A stretch of 64,000 bases of DNA, from positions 1 through 64,000 of the forward strand of contig NZ_PPSW01000047.1 of assembly GCF_005876835.1 (NCBI RefSeq), read 5' to 3'. This DNA comes from Pseudoalteromonas phenolica (lineage in GTDB: Bacteria > Pseudomonadota > Gammaproteobacteria > Enterobacterales > Alteromonadaceae). The position numbers and the translations under genes were made by a program. The notes under the pieces are model-generated. The model was not told where the DNA came from. It searched no databases and was given only the letters and a program-made list of their open reading frames with translations. This document shows positions 1-8,417 of the stretch, one piece after another. How positions within the stretch are numbered: the first letter of the stretch is position 1; the number at the start of each line of letters is the position of its first letter.

Positions 1-114
1 CGTCAGTTTTAGTCCCTCAAAATGATTAAGTATTATTGAGGATTGGTATTAACTTCCAGTATTCGGTAACTGTTAAATCTAACAATACATATACAGAAAG
101 TAATATGGCTTAAA

Positions 115-882
115 TTAGCAACATGCTACTTTGGAAGTATTCGTCGCAGCAGCTTGTTTCTTTGTTTTACACTTGGACTTTACTTCAAATACATCAGCCT
201 GACTCACTTGTTCTTTAATGGCAGTATTGATACTTTCTTTTCGTTCACTGTATCGGTCAACTAACCAATCAAGATTGTCACGAGTCAGCAAGGTGAATTT
301 CATTAGTTCTTCCATCACATCGACAATACGAGCATGGTAGGCGGACTCTTTCATCGTACCGTCTTCGTTAAACTCTTGCCAAGCTTTAGCCATTGAAGAC
401 TGATTCGGTATGGTTAACATACGCATCCAACGCCCGAGAACACGCATATTATTTACCGCATTAAAGCTTTGTGAGCCGCCTGATACTTGCATGACGGCGA
501 GTGTTTTACCTTGTGTCGGTCTTACTGCACCTTCTGAGAGTGGGATCCAGTCAATTTGATTTTTAAGCACAGCCGACATGTTGCCGTGAATTTCGGGAGA
601 AGACCAAACTTGTGCTTCTGACCATTTTACTAAAGCACGTAACTCTTGGACTTTTTCGTCTTCCACCGATACGCCATTATCAAAAAGAGGAAGCCCTTTT
701 GGGTTGAACAACTTCACTTCAGCGCCTAAATGCTCGAGTATTCTTGCCGCTTCTTCTGCAGCATAACGACTCATTGATTTTGCTCTGAGTGAGCCGTAAA
801 GCACCAATACACGCGGTTTATGACTGCTGATTGAGAATTGCTTAGGGGTAACGTCAAAAGTTTGGTTGTTTAAAAAACGCAT
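115..882 (-). CDS. arsH: ArsH-type NADPH-dependent FMN reductase
   Basis: This is a 255-residue flavoprotein of the ArsH family. These enzymes use NADPH and FMN and in several bacteria oxidise trivalent organoarsenicals. The FMN phosphate-binding loop [10 protein letters not shown] is at residues 30-39, and the family motifs [18 protein letters not shown] and [14 protein letters not shown] follow. The start is supported by GGAGATGTA just before the ATG. It lies about 70 bp downstream of the sigZ-like gene on the same strand, so the two may be co-transcribed. No arsR, arsB or arsC is adjacent. The C-terminal tail (about 215-255) is Lys/Ala-rich and ends in two cysteines, which I do not recognise as standard for the family. 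The ArsH assignment is firm; the natural substrate here is not known. Confidence 0.92.
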   Translation of the reverse strand: MRFLNNQTFDVTPKQFSISSHKPRVLVLYGSLRAKSMSRYAAEEAARILEHLGAEVKLFNPKGLPLFDNGVSVEDEKVQELRALVKWSEAQVWSSPEIHGNMSAVLKNQIDWIPLSEGAVRPTQGKTLAVMQVSGGSQSFNAVNNMRVLGRWMRMLTIPNQSSMAKAWQEFNEDGTMKESAYHARIVDVMEELMKFTLLTRDNLDWLVDRYSERKESINTAIKEQVSQADVFEVKSKCKTKKQAAATNTSKVACC

Positions 883-952
883 TACATCTCCAATAGTGGT
901 GTTTTGTATTCACTTATTAAGACGAAGCGCGGTGCAAAAAGACGAAACTATT

Positions 953-1507
953 TTAAGAGTTTCTATTTAATTCTTTTTCGGTTTGTTGTGGTTTTCTATG
1001 ATAGTCAATTAGATTGCCTTGTTTATCTAACTCAAAATCACAGCAGCGATCGAAAAGCACTTTTAAGTCAGCTCGACTCTTTTGCATTCTAGACTTAAAG
1101 GTGGAGTAACTTACTCCAAGCTGTTCAGCTTGTTGTTTTTGCGAGCAGCCTTCTAAGTCAATCTTTCTTATTAAGTCAGCTTCATCTTCAGGCATGGCCT
1201 GCAAAAATGGCTCTATGCATCTAATTAAATCAGCTCGAATGTTTGCGTCTTGTTTTTCAATTACCTCGATTAACTCGGTATGCTGGTAGTTATTGTGTTT
1301 TCGATAAAAATCTATAATGGCGTGATTGGCAATTTGGAAAAGCCAAGGCTTGATACTGGCCTGATCTTTTAGCTGGTGGATCTGCAAATGTGTTTTTAAC
1401 AAGATATCTTGTAATAATTCTTCTGCGTCAGCTGGGTTAGAGACTTTCGACAGTAAAAAAGCGTGCAGGCTGTTTTTATACTCAGCCCAAATTTGTTCGA
1501 TAGACAT
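953..1507 (-). CDS. sigZ: ECF RNA polymerase sigma factor, SigZ type
   Basis: This 184-residue protein has the ECF sigma layout. Region 2 (about 10-75) contains DAEELLQDILLKTH and IKPWLFQIANHAIIDFYRK, and the region 4 helix-turn-helix (about 128-155) contains CSQKQQAEQLGVSYSTFKSRM. The tail has a Cys-Cys pair (C155, C156) followed by F..D..G..IDY, a pattern I associate with the SigZ group. No anti-sigma factor lies beside it. arsH follows on the same strand, so arsH is a plausible member of its regulon. The stop-proximal region can form a small hairpin followed by a T-run near 930-960 that may partly terminate transcription before arsH. Confidence 0.88.
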   Translation of the reverse strand: MSIEQIWAEYKNSLHAFLLSKVSNPADAEELLQDILLKTHLQIHQLKDQASIKPWLFQIANHAIIDFYRKHNNYQHTELIEVIEKQDANIRADLIRCIEPFLQAMPEDEADLIRKIDLEGCSQKQQAEQLGVSYSTFKSRMQKSRADLKVLFDRCCDFELDKQGNLIDYHRKPQQTEKELNRNS

Positions 1508-1567
1508 AATTTCAAATAGTAGTTTATAGCTTTTTTATCTTAAACCACTATCTGAATGACTAAAAGC

Positions 1568-1912
1568 TTACTGCAGTGGCGTACCGTCGAAAGTAACTGC
1601 TGCTACACTCGATTCAGCTTTCAAAAGTGTACGGATATTACCGTGGTCGTCATTTTCTGGGTGTTGAACAACGTCGATACGATAATAATCACCAAAGCAA
1701 TGCAGTGTTTGTTCTTTGCTTAAATTATTGAGTCGTGCAAAAGCTAAGATTTTACAAGAGCCCTGGTTTTGTTCGGCACTGCTTTGCAAGCCGTTATTAT
1801 TAAAAGCTGACGCAGTATAAGTGTAATTATCCGCAATTGTTTGCTGACATAGTTCAAAAGTAATGGTTTCTGGTTGGGCTTTAAGCTGAGCTAAGAAGTC
1901 GTTTAATGTCAT
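1568..1912 (-). CDS. HopJ-family protein
   Basis: The 114-residue product matches the HopJ type III effector family across its length, including F..CQ..I..NY.YT...F.NG and the C-terminal C.GDYYRIDV..HPENDDHGNIR. Despite the family name, members are widespread in free-living marine bacteria that have no type III secretion system, and none is visible here. The protein is small, soluble and has no signal peptide. The start is preceded by AGAGGAAC. It lies 60 bp upstream of sigZ on the same strand with its own short leader. Function is unknown; the family call is confident. Confidence 0.85.
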   Translation of the reverse strand: MTLNDFLAQLKAQPETITFELCQQTIADNYTYTASAFNNNGLQSSAEQNQGSCKILAFARLNNLSKEQTLHCFGDYYRIDVVQHPENDDHGNIRTLLKAESSVAAVTFDGTPLQ

Positions 1913-2006
1913 TAGTTTGTTCCTCTTTTTGCAGAGTTTAACGTGCAGAGCTTAGCAGCTCAATTGAATAAAACTAAGCTGCTTACATTGCCTAAACAAA
2001 CTGAGT

Positions 2007-3146
2007 CTAAAGTTTGCTCAATTCACCTTTGAAATAGGTGAGGGCATCTTCATTGTTGAGCTTGATTGCGAGCTTAATACCCTGTTGTAATGTAAGGCGG
2101 CTATTTTCAGTTTCTCCTAATTGATCATAAACCTTTGCGAGCCTGCTTAAGTAGAAGGTATTTTCCGGATGCGAATTGACTAAATATTGCATAGTTGAAA
2201 TAGCTTTTTCACCTTCGTTTCGCTCCACATAGTAAAAACTTAAATCGATTAAGCTTGGGTTTGGACTAAGCGTTTGCTGGTATTTTTCAGAGAGCTTTTT
2301 AAAGTAAACAATAACACTTTGTAGGCCCTCATTTGCAAATTGCGCAATGTCTGGGCTTTTATCAGCAAATAGGTGTTCCATAGCATCGGTAATACTTAGG
2401 CTTGCAACAGATAAAAAATTATATTGGCTGTAATCTGAAAATCGAGCGTGAAACGCTTGCTGACTAAAATTAGCTTTGATGTTTTCAAACAGTGGAGCGT
2501 TATTAACGAAGGAGCCAAGAGAAAGATAAAAGAACCTATCTTGGTATTTTTCTGAATACTTTAGCTTTGAAAGCCTTTCAATAAGTCCTGACTTGTCTAA
2601 CTCTAGAGCTGGTGAGCTGGCAATAAAGCCATTAAATAAAGTCGGCGATTGTTCAAACGCATGCAGCACAAAATTACCGTTACTCGAATAGCCTTCTAGT
2701 ACCTTGTAGTCGTATGTTAAGTAGGTTTTATCGATAAATGGGATGAGTTCATTTTTAAGCACATTTAAAGTCAATGGGCTGGCAACGCCGGAAGCCGATA
2801 CAAATTTAGGATGTAGTGTTGACTCAACATTAAGTTGGGGTAATTGCACGATGATAATGGCAGGCATGGGACCCATTTCAACATGACTTAGCCAATCGGT
2901 TTGATAAGTAAGCATATCAATTCGACTGCCTCCAGATGTGGTATAAAGGACAGGGTATTTTTGATTTTTGTCGTATCCCCACGGGAATATGACATCAAAT
3001 GAAATCGTTTGTTTGGCTGCCTTAGATTGAAACTGATGCTTTATTGTTTTAACGCCCTTACTTTGCTGCTCCTGTCCGTATGCGAGCGAGTTTAATAGGC
3101 AGGCGAGTAAAAGTATGAATAACGTGAAGTGTTTAATTATGTTCAT
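2007..3146 (-). CDS. Secreted alpha/beta-hydrolase (esterase family) with C-terminal TPR-like tail
   Basis: I place the start at the ATG at 3146, nine codons inside the longest frame, because AAGGAGT precedes it and a clean signal peptide (MNIIKHFTLFILLLACLLNS..AYG) follows; this gives 379 residues. The central part resembles the D/IroE-type putative esterase fold: YPVLYTTSGG near the oxyanion region and the elbow LEGYSSNG, in which the last Gly of GxSxG is Asn. A His near DAMEH may complete the triad. The last ~90 residues look like a tetratricopeptide helical pair (ENTFYLSRLAKVYDQLGE). It is probably periplasmic. The substrate cannot be inferred. Confidence 0.8.
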   Translation of the reverse strand: MNIIKHFTLFILLLACLLNSLAYGQEQQSKGVKTIKHQFQSKAAKQTISFDVIFPWGYDKNQKYPVLYTTSGGSRIDMLTYQTDWLSHVEMGPMPAIIIVQLPQLNVESTLHPKFVSASGVASPLTLNVLKNELIPFIDKTYLTYDYKVLEGYSSNGNFVLHAFEQSPTLFNGFIASSPALELDKSGLIERLSKLKYSEKYQDRFFYLSLGSFVNNAPLFENIKANFSQQAFHARFSDYSQYNFLSVASLSITDAMEHLFADKSPDIAQFANEGLQSVIVYFKKLSEKYQQTLSPNPSLIDLSFYYVERNEGEKAISTMQYLVNSHPENTFYLSRLAKVYDQLGETENSRLTLQQGIKLAIKLNNEDALTYFKGELSKL

Positions 3147-3256
3147 GGTGACTCCTTGAATAGTTGTCACCATGATGAAAGTAAATACAGCTAATTAATT
3201 GATTTTCTATTGATAAAAAACTGATATTTTGCTGATGAAAAGTTTATATCAGTTTC

Positions 3257-3850
3257 TTAAAGCGCTGGAACAATAGAGATGATTAATAAACCCGCCATGG
3301 CCCAGTTAAACTTTTTCATATGACTTGGCTGTTTCAAGATTGCCTGCATTTTTTGTCCTAAGACAATCCAACTCATTACACAAGGAAAACCGACGACTGC
3401 GAAAATAACAGAGATAATAGTGACTGTGAGTAAGTTTTGTTCAGGCGCGTAAACGCTCACCGCAGTGAGTGCCATAGTCCATGCTTTAGGATTGACCCAT
3501 TGAAAGAGAGCGGCCTGCATAAATGAAAAAGGCTTGCCTTTTTCTGTAATATCTTTGCTCTCACTGGGGGTTGCCGTCGCAATTTTATAGGTAAGGTAAA
3601 GCAAATAGACAATAGAAACGACTTTTAAAATGTCGTAAGTCACTGGAAAAGCATTGAATAGCTGCATTACGCCTAACCCAACTAATTCAATCATAATAGC
3701 AAAGCCAATTACTACACCCATTAGGTGTGGCACAGTCATTTTAAAACCAAAGTTTGCGCCAGAGCTCATCAGCATTAAATTATTTGGTCCTGGCGTGATA
3801 GATGAAACAAATGCGAACGCCGCAAACGCGAGAATGATTTCTTGTGTCAT
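3257..3850 (-). CDS. LysE/RhtB-family amino acid exporter
   Basis: This 197-residue integral membrane protein has the LysE/RhtB signature SSITPGPNNLMLMSSG in its first helix and about six hydrophobic segments. A second family motif, FQWVNPKAWTMAL, is in the middle. The family exports amino acids or their derivatives. AAAGGA lies about ten bases before the ATG. The gene is transcribed away from an Lrp/AsnC regulator whose start is 97 bp off, the usual arrangement for an exporter controlled by its divergent regulator in response to an amino acid. Confidence 0.92.
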   Translation of the reverse strand: MTQEIILAFAAFAFVSSITPGPNNLMLMSSGANFGFKMTVPHLMGVVIGFAIMIELVGLGVMQLFNAFPVTYDILKVVSIVYLLYLTYKIATATPSESKDITEKGKPFSFMQAALFQWVNPKAWTMALTAVSVYAPEQNLLTVTIISVIFAVVGFPCVMSWIVLGQKMQAILKQPSHMKKFNWAMAGLLIISIVPAL

Positions 3851-3946
3851 AGGATTATTCCTTTACTTGTGTTAAAACAAGCTTAGCGAGTTTTATGCTC
3901 AATTATCACGCGTATTTCACTTTTATAAGCTTGGGTTTTGCAATTA

Positions 3947-4399
3947 ATGACGAAAATAGATGGATATAACCAGCAAATATTGCGCATTCTAGAGAAGGAT
4001 GGACGAATAGCCAACACAGAGCTTGCTGAGCAAATTGGTTTGTCACCTTCAGCCTGCTTGAGAAGAGTGCAAGAATTAGAAAAGTCAGGTTTGATAAAAG
4101 GCTACAAGGCAGTGGTTGATCCAGAAAAGCTAGGCGTTGGTTTTATCGCTTATGTGGCTGTTGGGTTGACTGAGCACTCAACACCTTCTCAACTCGCATT
4201 TGAGCAAGCACTTCAGGATGTTGATGAAATCAAAGAATGCCATAATGTGACGGGCCCGTATGAATATCTTTTGCGCATAGAAACTAAAGACCTACATACC
4301 TTTAAAGCGCTTCATGCTGATGTGCTGGGCTCAATTTCTCAGGTGAGAACCATCACCACCCATGTAGTGATGGATTCTCCAAAAGATACGCGTCAGTAG
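3947..4399 (+). CDS. Lrp/AsnC-family transcriptional regulator
   Basis: The product is about 150 residues. An N-terminal helix-turn-helix (DGRIANTELAEQIGLSPSACLRRVQELEKSGLI) is followed by the alpha-beta RAM effector domain with the family motif ECHNVTGPYEYLLRIE. I use the ATG at 3947; an in-frame TTG nine bases upstream is possible but has no better ribosome site. By position it most likely controls the divergent LysE-type exporter. Lrp/AsnC proteins bind DNA as oligomers and respond to amino acids; the ligand is not evident from sequence. Confidence 0.9.
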   Translation: MTKIDGYNQQILRILEKDGRIANTELAEQIGLSPSACLRRVQELEKSGLIKGYKAVVDPEKLGVGFIAYVAVGLTEHSTPSQLAFEQALQDVDEIKECHNVTGPYEYLLRIETKDLHTFKALHADVLGSISQVRTITTHVVMDSPKDTRQ

Positions 4400-4473
4400 C
4401 GGTTTAGTTAAAACAGTAGAAAACAAAGTTGGTGTTAAAAATTATTATCTTGTAGCTTTTAGCCAACTCTATA

Positions 4474-4656
4474 AACCCGACATAAAGTCGGTGCTACCGA
4501 GTTGATTTCAGAAAATGAGTCGATATTGTTATCGCCAACTCACCAACTATTTAAACCCGACATAAAGTCGGTGCTACCGGGGGGGCAGCGAATCATCCGA
4601 TATTTTTTTCGCTAATTCGCAAACTATTTATACCCGACATAAAGTCGGTGCTACCG
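4474..4656. repeat. REP family A, three half-units in reverse orientation
   Basis: Three near-identical copies of ACCCGACATAAAGTCGGTGC followed by TACCG lie at 4474-4499, 4554-4579 and 4632-4656. Each folds as ACCCGAC-ATAAA-GTCGGT and ends with CTAC, so it is the GTAG-headed hairpin of the family found elsewhere in this window, read from the other strand. The AT-rich linkers repeat too (GTTGATTTCA...GCCAACTC) but the GCGAA/TTCGC hairpin of full units is absent or degenerate. They fill the convergent gap between the Lrp-type gene and nnrS (4400-4704); nothing else is seen there. Confidence 0.9.
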
Positions 4657-4704
4657 TGTTGATTTCAAAGAATGAATCGTTGATGTTAATGCCAACTCGG
4701 CTTT

Positions 4705-5922
4705 TTAACCTCTACGTCCATCAACTCTTTTCTTTATTAAAATAGGTGTATAAAACCACAAGAAGATGGCAAAGCCGACAACCCACAAATAAGCGCTGAT
4801 ATTCCACGCCAGATGAGGAGAATAAACAATTGGCATGAATGATCGAACTAGTGCGCTTAAAGCTATGAAAGCGAATGCCAAAGCTAACATGTTTGCCGGT
4901 TTTAATGCTCTACCAGTATGACCAAGTGAGACTCTTGCCATCATTGCCAAGATCATTAATCCAATGCCACCAATGGTAATTAAATGCAGTGCATCGGCCG
5001 GATTAATTTGGCCTGTCAGGTAGCTAAACGCGAGAAATAAAATGCCAACTGCACTTAAAAAGTAGCCTAAATGCAGTGACCAAAGCAGCGGTACTTTAAA
5101 GATCTCTTTATCAAACCACAAAATGGTGCGAGTTAAATGCAAAGTGGCAGCAGGAAGTAAAACAAAACCAACATTGATATCAAGAGAAAAGAGTTTGATG
5201 CTAGCAAACCCAGTCATCGCCAATAGGCTAAATAACAGCAGCAATTTATCAAGCTTAGGTGTTTTTACTTGTTCATCTCGGTTTAAACCACGCGCTGTAA
5301 AAAATGGAATGACACGTCCACCAATAATGCCAATTAATAACATAAAGCCGAGTACGGCCAATTGTGTGAATAAACGAGCGAAAGAATATTCACCTAACCA
5401 AGTACTCATTAAAAATGCGCTATTAAATAAAGTGAGTAAGGCAAGTACAACAATCATGATGTAATTGTGTTTTGAAGCCGATGACACCAGCATATGACTC
5501 AAATAAGCAATGGCAAAGAGCCAGAAAAATATTTGCCCAAGTAGCAAAAGTAATTGGTTGTCTGCATAAAAAAAGAAAATAACTCGGCAAGAAACCCAAA
5601 TCGTGGCAAGGGTGAATAAGCCTTTGCCAGAAAGACCAGGCACGCCGGTCCATGTTTGTGCTGCGGTCAGTAAAAAGCCTATAGCCACCGCTGAAGCAAA
5701 GCCAAAGATCATTTCGTGTGCGTGCCAAAGTGTCGCAGGAATTTGTGCTTGCCAAGAGAGTGTGCCATTTAAAATAAATTGCCAAAGCAAAATAGCGAGC
5801 ACTGACCAAAACCCTGCTAATAAAAAGAATGGCCGAAAGCCAAGCATGAATAATGGCCATTGATGTGGCTTGAAAAGTTTAAACTCACTAGGCACCGGCT
5901 CGGTTAAATTGATAGGTCTCAT
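4705..5922 (-). CDS. nnrS: NnrS family haem-copper membrane protein
   Basis: The 405-residue product is almost entirely hydrophobic with about twelve membrane spans. NnrS motifs include MLGFRPFFLLAGFW near the N terminus, LWHAHEMIFGFASAVAIGFLLTAA, LGFMLLIGIIGGRVIPFFTARGL and MMARVSLGHTGR, with histidines positioned to bind haem/copper. NnrS proteins protect cells from nitric oxide stress. The gene is divergent from norR and has a close match to a sigma-54 promoter at 5973-5988, so activation by NO-bound NorR is the straightforward reading. No NO reductase or flavohaemoglobin gene is in the window. Confidence 0.93.
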   Translation of the reverse strand: MRPINLTEPVPSEFKLFKPHQWPLFMLGFRPFFLLAGFWSVLAILLWQFILNGTLSWQAQIPATLWHAHEMIFGFASAVAIGFLLTAAQTWTGVPGLSGKGLFTLATIWVSCRVIFFFYADNQLLLLLGQIFFWLFAIAYLSHMLVSSASKHNYIMIVVLALLTLFNSAFLMSTWLGEYSFARLFTQLAVLGFMLLIGIIGGRVIPFFTARGLNRDEQVKTPKLDKLLLLFSLLAMTGFASIKLFSLDINVGFVLLPAATLHLTRTILWFDKEIFKVPLLWSLHLGYFLSAVGILFLAFSYLTGQINPADALHLITIGGIGLMILAMMARVSLGHTGRALKPANMLALAFAFIALSALVRSFMPIVYSPHLAWNISAYLWVVGFAIFLWFYTPILIKKRVDGRRG

Positions 5923-5972
5923 TACTACTCCACAGCTTGTTAATTTATCTTTTTAGGGCATGTGAATGTAAT

Positions 5973-5988
5973 GGCATTTACTATGCCA
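5973..5988 (-). promoter_or_regulatory. Sigma-54 (-24/-12) promoter of nnrS
   Basis: Read on the minus strand the sequence is TGGCATAGTAAATGCC. It has the invariant GG and GC dinucleotides at the correct ten-base separation, compared with the consensus TGGCAC-N5-TTGC. The predicted transcript start would be about 40 bases before the nnrS ATG. The element is also an imperfect palindrome (GGCAT/ATGCC). NorR is an obligate sigma-54 activator, which agrees with the divergent gene. Confidence 0.75.
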
Positions 5989-6052
5989 AATATTATTCTT
6001 ATTAAAATCAGATTATTAGTAAGGTTTAATAAATAATATTTTGAATGGGAGA

Positions 6053-6106
6053 GTCATTTTGACATAAACTTTGAGAGTCTTTTGGTAATTAAAGAGTCAA
6101 AAAAAC
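6053..6106. promoter_or_regulatory. Three NorR-like enhancer sites
   Basis: GTCATTTTGAC at 6053-6063 is a perfect GTCA-N3-TGAC palindrome, the form known for NorR sites. Two further sites begin with the same GAGTC: a half-site at 6077-6087 (GTCTTTTGGTA) and GTCAAAAAAAC at 6096-6106, which keeps GT-N7-AC. The spacings of 24 and 19 bp put them roughly on one DNA face over two turns. They lie 65-130 bp upstream of the sigma-54 element, a normal enhancer distance. The last site abuts the norR start codon, suggesting autoregulation. Confidence 0.65.
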
Positions 6107-7705
6107 ATGGAGCAACGCTCGTTATCTTCACTACTTATGCTTAATAGAGCGCTGGCTCGGGCATTACCTAATTCTACACAATTCGACGTAGAGCATTGTT
6201 TTGAAGCCGTTATTCAGGCTGTCAAAGAATGCTTTATTAGTGATGCCATTGCCTTGTTGCTCTATCAAAATAACAAACTGGTACCTGTTGCCATATCAGG
6301 ATTAATGCCAGATGTGTTGGGTAGACACTTTGTTATAGATAAGCATCCACGTTTACAGGCAATTAGTCAGTCAGATAAGGCTGTCAGATTCAGTGCCAAT
6401 AGTGAACTCCCAGACCCTTATGACGGACTTCTGATTGCACAAGAAGGTGATATTCCCGTTCACGCGTGTATGGGGTTTCCGATCAAGCATCAAGAGCATT
6501 TGCTTGGAGTGATCACAGTAGACAGTTTAAATGCGGGCATTTTTGAAGACTATGCGCCGTCTTATTTGCAAATGGTGAATGAAGCTTTGACGCGACATGT
6601 CAGTGCCATACTACTGACTCAAGACCTGCTCACTAAAGCGCAGCAGGGCAGTCACTTAATCACCGAACTGAGTAAAGGCCAATATGAAATGGTTGGGCAA
6701 AGTCTGGCCATGAAGCAATTACAAAGAGACATTCAGTTAGTTGCAAGTTCAGACTTTACAACGCTTATCACGGGTGAAACTGGCACAGGTAAAGAGCTAG
6801 TTGCTCACTCTCTGCATAATCAATCACTGCGTGCAAGCAAAGTGTTCGTTCAAGTAAATTGTGCCTCTTTACCCGAGACGTTGGCCGAAAGTGAGTTATT
6901 TGGTTATCGCAAAGGCGCCTTTACGGGGGCAAATTCACATCGTGATGGAAAGTTTTTGCTTGCTGATGGCGGCACGATTTTTTTAGATGAAATCGGTGAG
7001 TTGCCGCTTAATACTCAAAGTAAGTTACTTAGAGTATTACAAAGTGGTGAAATTCAACCTGTTGGTGCTGATAAAACCCAATCTGTTGATGTGCGGGTCA
7101 TTGCAGCGACCAACCGAAATTTATTAGAAGAGGTTGAAGCAGGGCGCTTTCGCGCAGATTTGTATCATCGATTGAGTGTATTCCCGATTAAAGTGCCTTC
7201 TTTAAACGAACGCCTAGATGATATTCCGTTACTGACAGGCTTCTTTGCTGAAAAAGTCAGTAAGCAACTTGGCATTGCGCAATTAAAGTTGTCGCCGAGT
7301 TTGTATCAATTACTGCAATCTTACAATTGGCCGGGCAATATTCGCGAGCTTGAACATGTGATAAGTCGTGCAGCATTAAAAGCAAAACAAAAACAGTGGC
7401 CAAATAATATTATCAGTGTGGATGAAAGTGATTGTGAATTGTTTAAAGATAACCAAGCTCATCACAATGCTCAGTCTTGTTTTGAAAAAGTACAAACTTC
7501 AAGCCTCGCTCAAAATAGTTTAGATTTGAACCAAATTGATTCATTAAAGTCAGCAACTGAGCAATTTCAAAAAAAATTAATAGAGCAGGCTTTGTTAGAG
7601 CATGATCTAAATTGGGCAGCAGCAGCCAGGATATTAAAACTGGATAGAGCGAATTTAGTGCGTTTGGCTAAACGCTTAGGGATCTCAGTTAAAAAATCAA
7701 TTTAA
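6107..7705 (+). CDS. norR: NO-responsive sigma-54 activator NorR
   Basis: This 532-residue enhancer-binding protein has three parts. An N-terminal GAF domain (about 20-165) is the NO-sensing non-haem iron domain in NorR. The AAA+ domain has Walker A GETGTGKE at 223-230, GAFTGA at 270-275 for sigma-54 contact and Walker B GGTIFLDEIGEL. A Fis-type helix-turn-helix is near the C terminus (LNWAAAARILKLDRANLVRLAKRL). It is divergent from nnrS, its likely target. The start has no strong ribosome site because a putative NorR site occupies that position; no better start is visible. Confidence 0.93.
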   Translation: MEQRSLSSLLMLNRALARALPNSTQFDVEHCFEAVIQAVKECFISDAIALLLYQNNKLVPVAISGLMPDVLGRHFVIDKHPRLQAISQSDKAVRFSANSELPDPYDGLLIAQEGDIPVHACMGFPIKHQEHLLGVITVDSLNAGIFEDYAPSYLQMVNEALTRHVSAILLTQDLLTKAQQGSHLITELSKGQYEMVGQSLAMKQLQRDIQLVASSDFTTLITGETGTGKELVAHSLHNQSLRASKVFVQVNCASLPETLAESELFGYRKGAFTGANSHRDGKFLLADGGTIFLDEIGELPLNTQSKLLRVLQSGEIQPVGADKTQSVDVRVIAATNRNLLEEVEAGRFRADLYHRLSVFPIKVPSLNERLDDIPLLTGFFAEKVSKQLGIAQLKLSPSLYQLLQSYNWPGNIRELEHVISRAALKAKQKQWPNNIISVDESDCELFKDNQAHHNAQSCFEKVQTSSLAQNSLDLNQIDSLKSATEQFQKKLIEQALLEHDLNWAAAARILKLDRANLVRLAKRLGISVKKSI

Positions 7706-7887
7706 TTAAATAAAACAGAGACTTATTAATTAAATGAACACGATTTTTATTTAGTTTAACAGGGTTAGTAAAAAAGTATGGTGTTAAGAGTGTTTTTACT
7801 AATCTAAATCACTCTCAATTATGTTATAAGTTGTTTATTTTAAAAGGATATATTAATTCTTTGCTTATTTTTAAATGGTCTTGCAGT

Positions 7888-7902
7888 GACTAAATTTTAG
7901 TC
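7888..7902. promoter_or_regulatory. Palindrome upstream of the bacterioferritin operon
   Basis: GACTAAATTTTAGTC has perfect 7-bp arms around a central T and lies 42-56 bp before the first bacterioferritin ATG, within the probable promoter. It could be an operator. It does not match the Fur consensus well, and I cannot name its protein. Confidence 0.4.
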
Positions 7903-7943
7903 TAGTGTTATAGGGCGTCTCGTAACTTTTATTAGGGGGCCCT

Positions 7944-8414
7944 ATGCAGGGTAATAAACAAGTCATTGCGCAATTAAATGCGATTTTGACATTAGAACTG
8001 ACGTCGATAAATCAATATTTCCTTCACGCCCGTATGTTCAAAAACTGGGGGCTAGAAGAGCTTAACGAAAAAGCCTATAAAAAATCTATAAAAGACATGA
8101 AACAAGCTGACGATCTCATCGAGCGCATTTTGTTTTTAGAAGGCTTACCAAACTTACAGCACCTCGAAAAATTGCGTATCGGCGAACATGCCGAAGAAAT
8201 GCTCGCCTGCGATATGGCATTTGAATTAGAGCAAATCCCAGCTTTAAAAGCGGCAATTGAATTGTGTGAGAAAGAGCAAGATTACATTTCTCGCGAACTG
8301 TTAGAAGAGATCCTTGAATACGAAGAAGAGTATGTCGACTGGATTGAAGCACAGCAATTCTTAATTCAACATACTGGTATTCAAAACTATCTGCAGTCGC
8401 AGGTTGAGGAGTAA
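7944..8414 (+). CDS. bfr: Bacterioferritin, haem-binding subunit
   Basis: The 156-residue four-helix-bundle protein aligns closely with E. coli Bfr without gaps. The haem-ligating Met52 is present (SIKDMKQAD). Of the ferroxidase ligands, E18, E94 and E127 are kept, E51 is Asp, and both histidines are lost (H54 is Gln, H130 is Tyr). This subunit should therefore bind haem at dimer interfaces but have a poor or absent di-iron site. It is the first gene of a two-gene operon, with AGGGGG before the ATG and only 3 bp to the next gene. The partner has the opposite defects, so a mixed 24-mer is expected. Confidence 0.95.
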   Translation: MQGNKQVIAQLNAILTLELTSINQYFLHARMFKNWGLEELNEKAYKKSIKDMKQADDLIERILFLEGLPNLQHLEKLRIGEHAEEMLACDMAFELEQIPALKAAIELCEKEQDYISRELLEEILEYEEEYVDWIEAQQFLIQHTGIQNYLQSQVEE

Positions 8415-8417
8415 ATT

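Noticed and set aside
115-1507. An arsenic resistance operon or island
   Set aside because: Only arsH is present; no arsR, arsB, arsC or mobile element lies beside it.
1568-1912. HopJ protein as evidence of a type III secretion system
   Set aside because: The family is widespread in bacteria without such systems, and no secretion or chaperone gene is nearby.
5123-5863. Overlapping open frames within nnrS on both strands
   Set aside because: They are antisense or shifted shadows of a clear NnrS membrane protein and lack coherent domains.
7888-7902. Fur box before the bacterioferritin genes
   Set aside because: The palindrome does not match the GATAATGATAATCATTATC pattern closely enough to name Fur.
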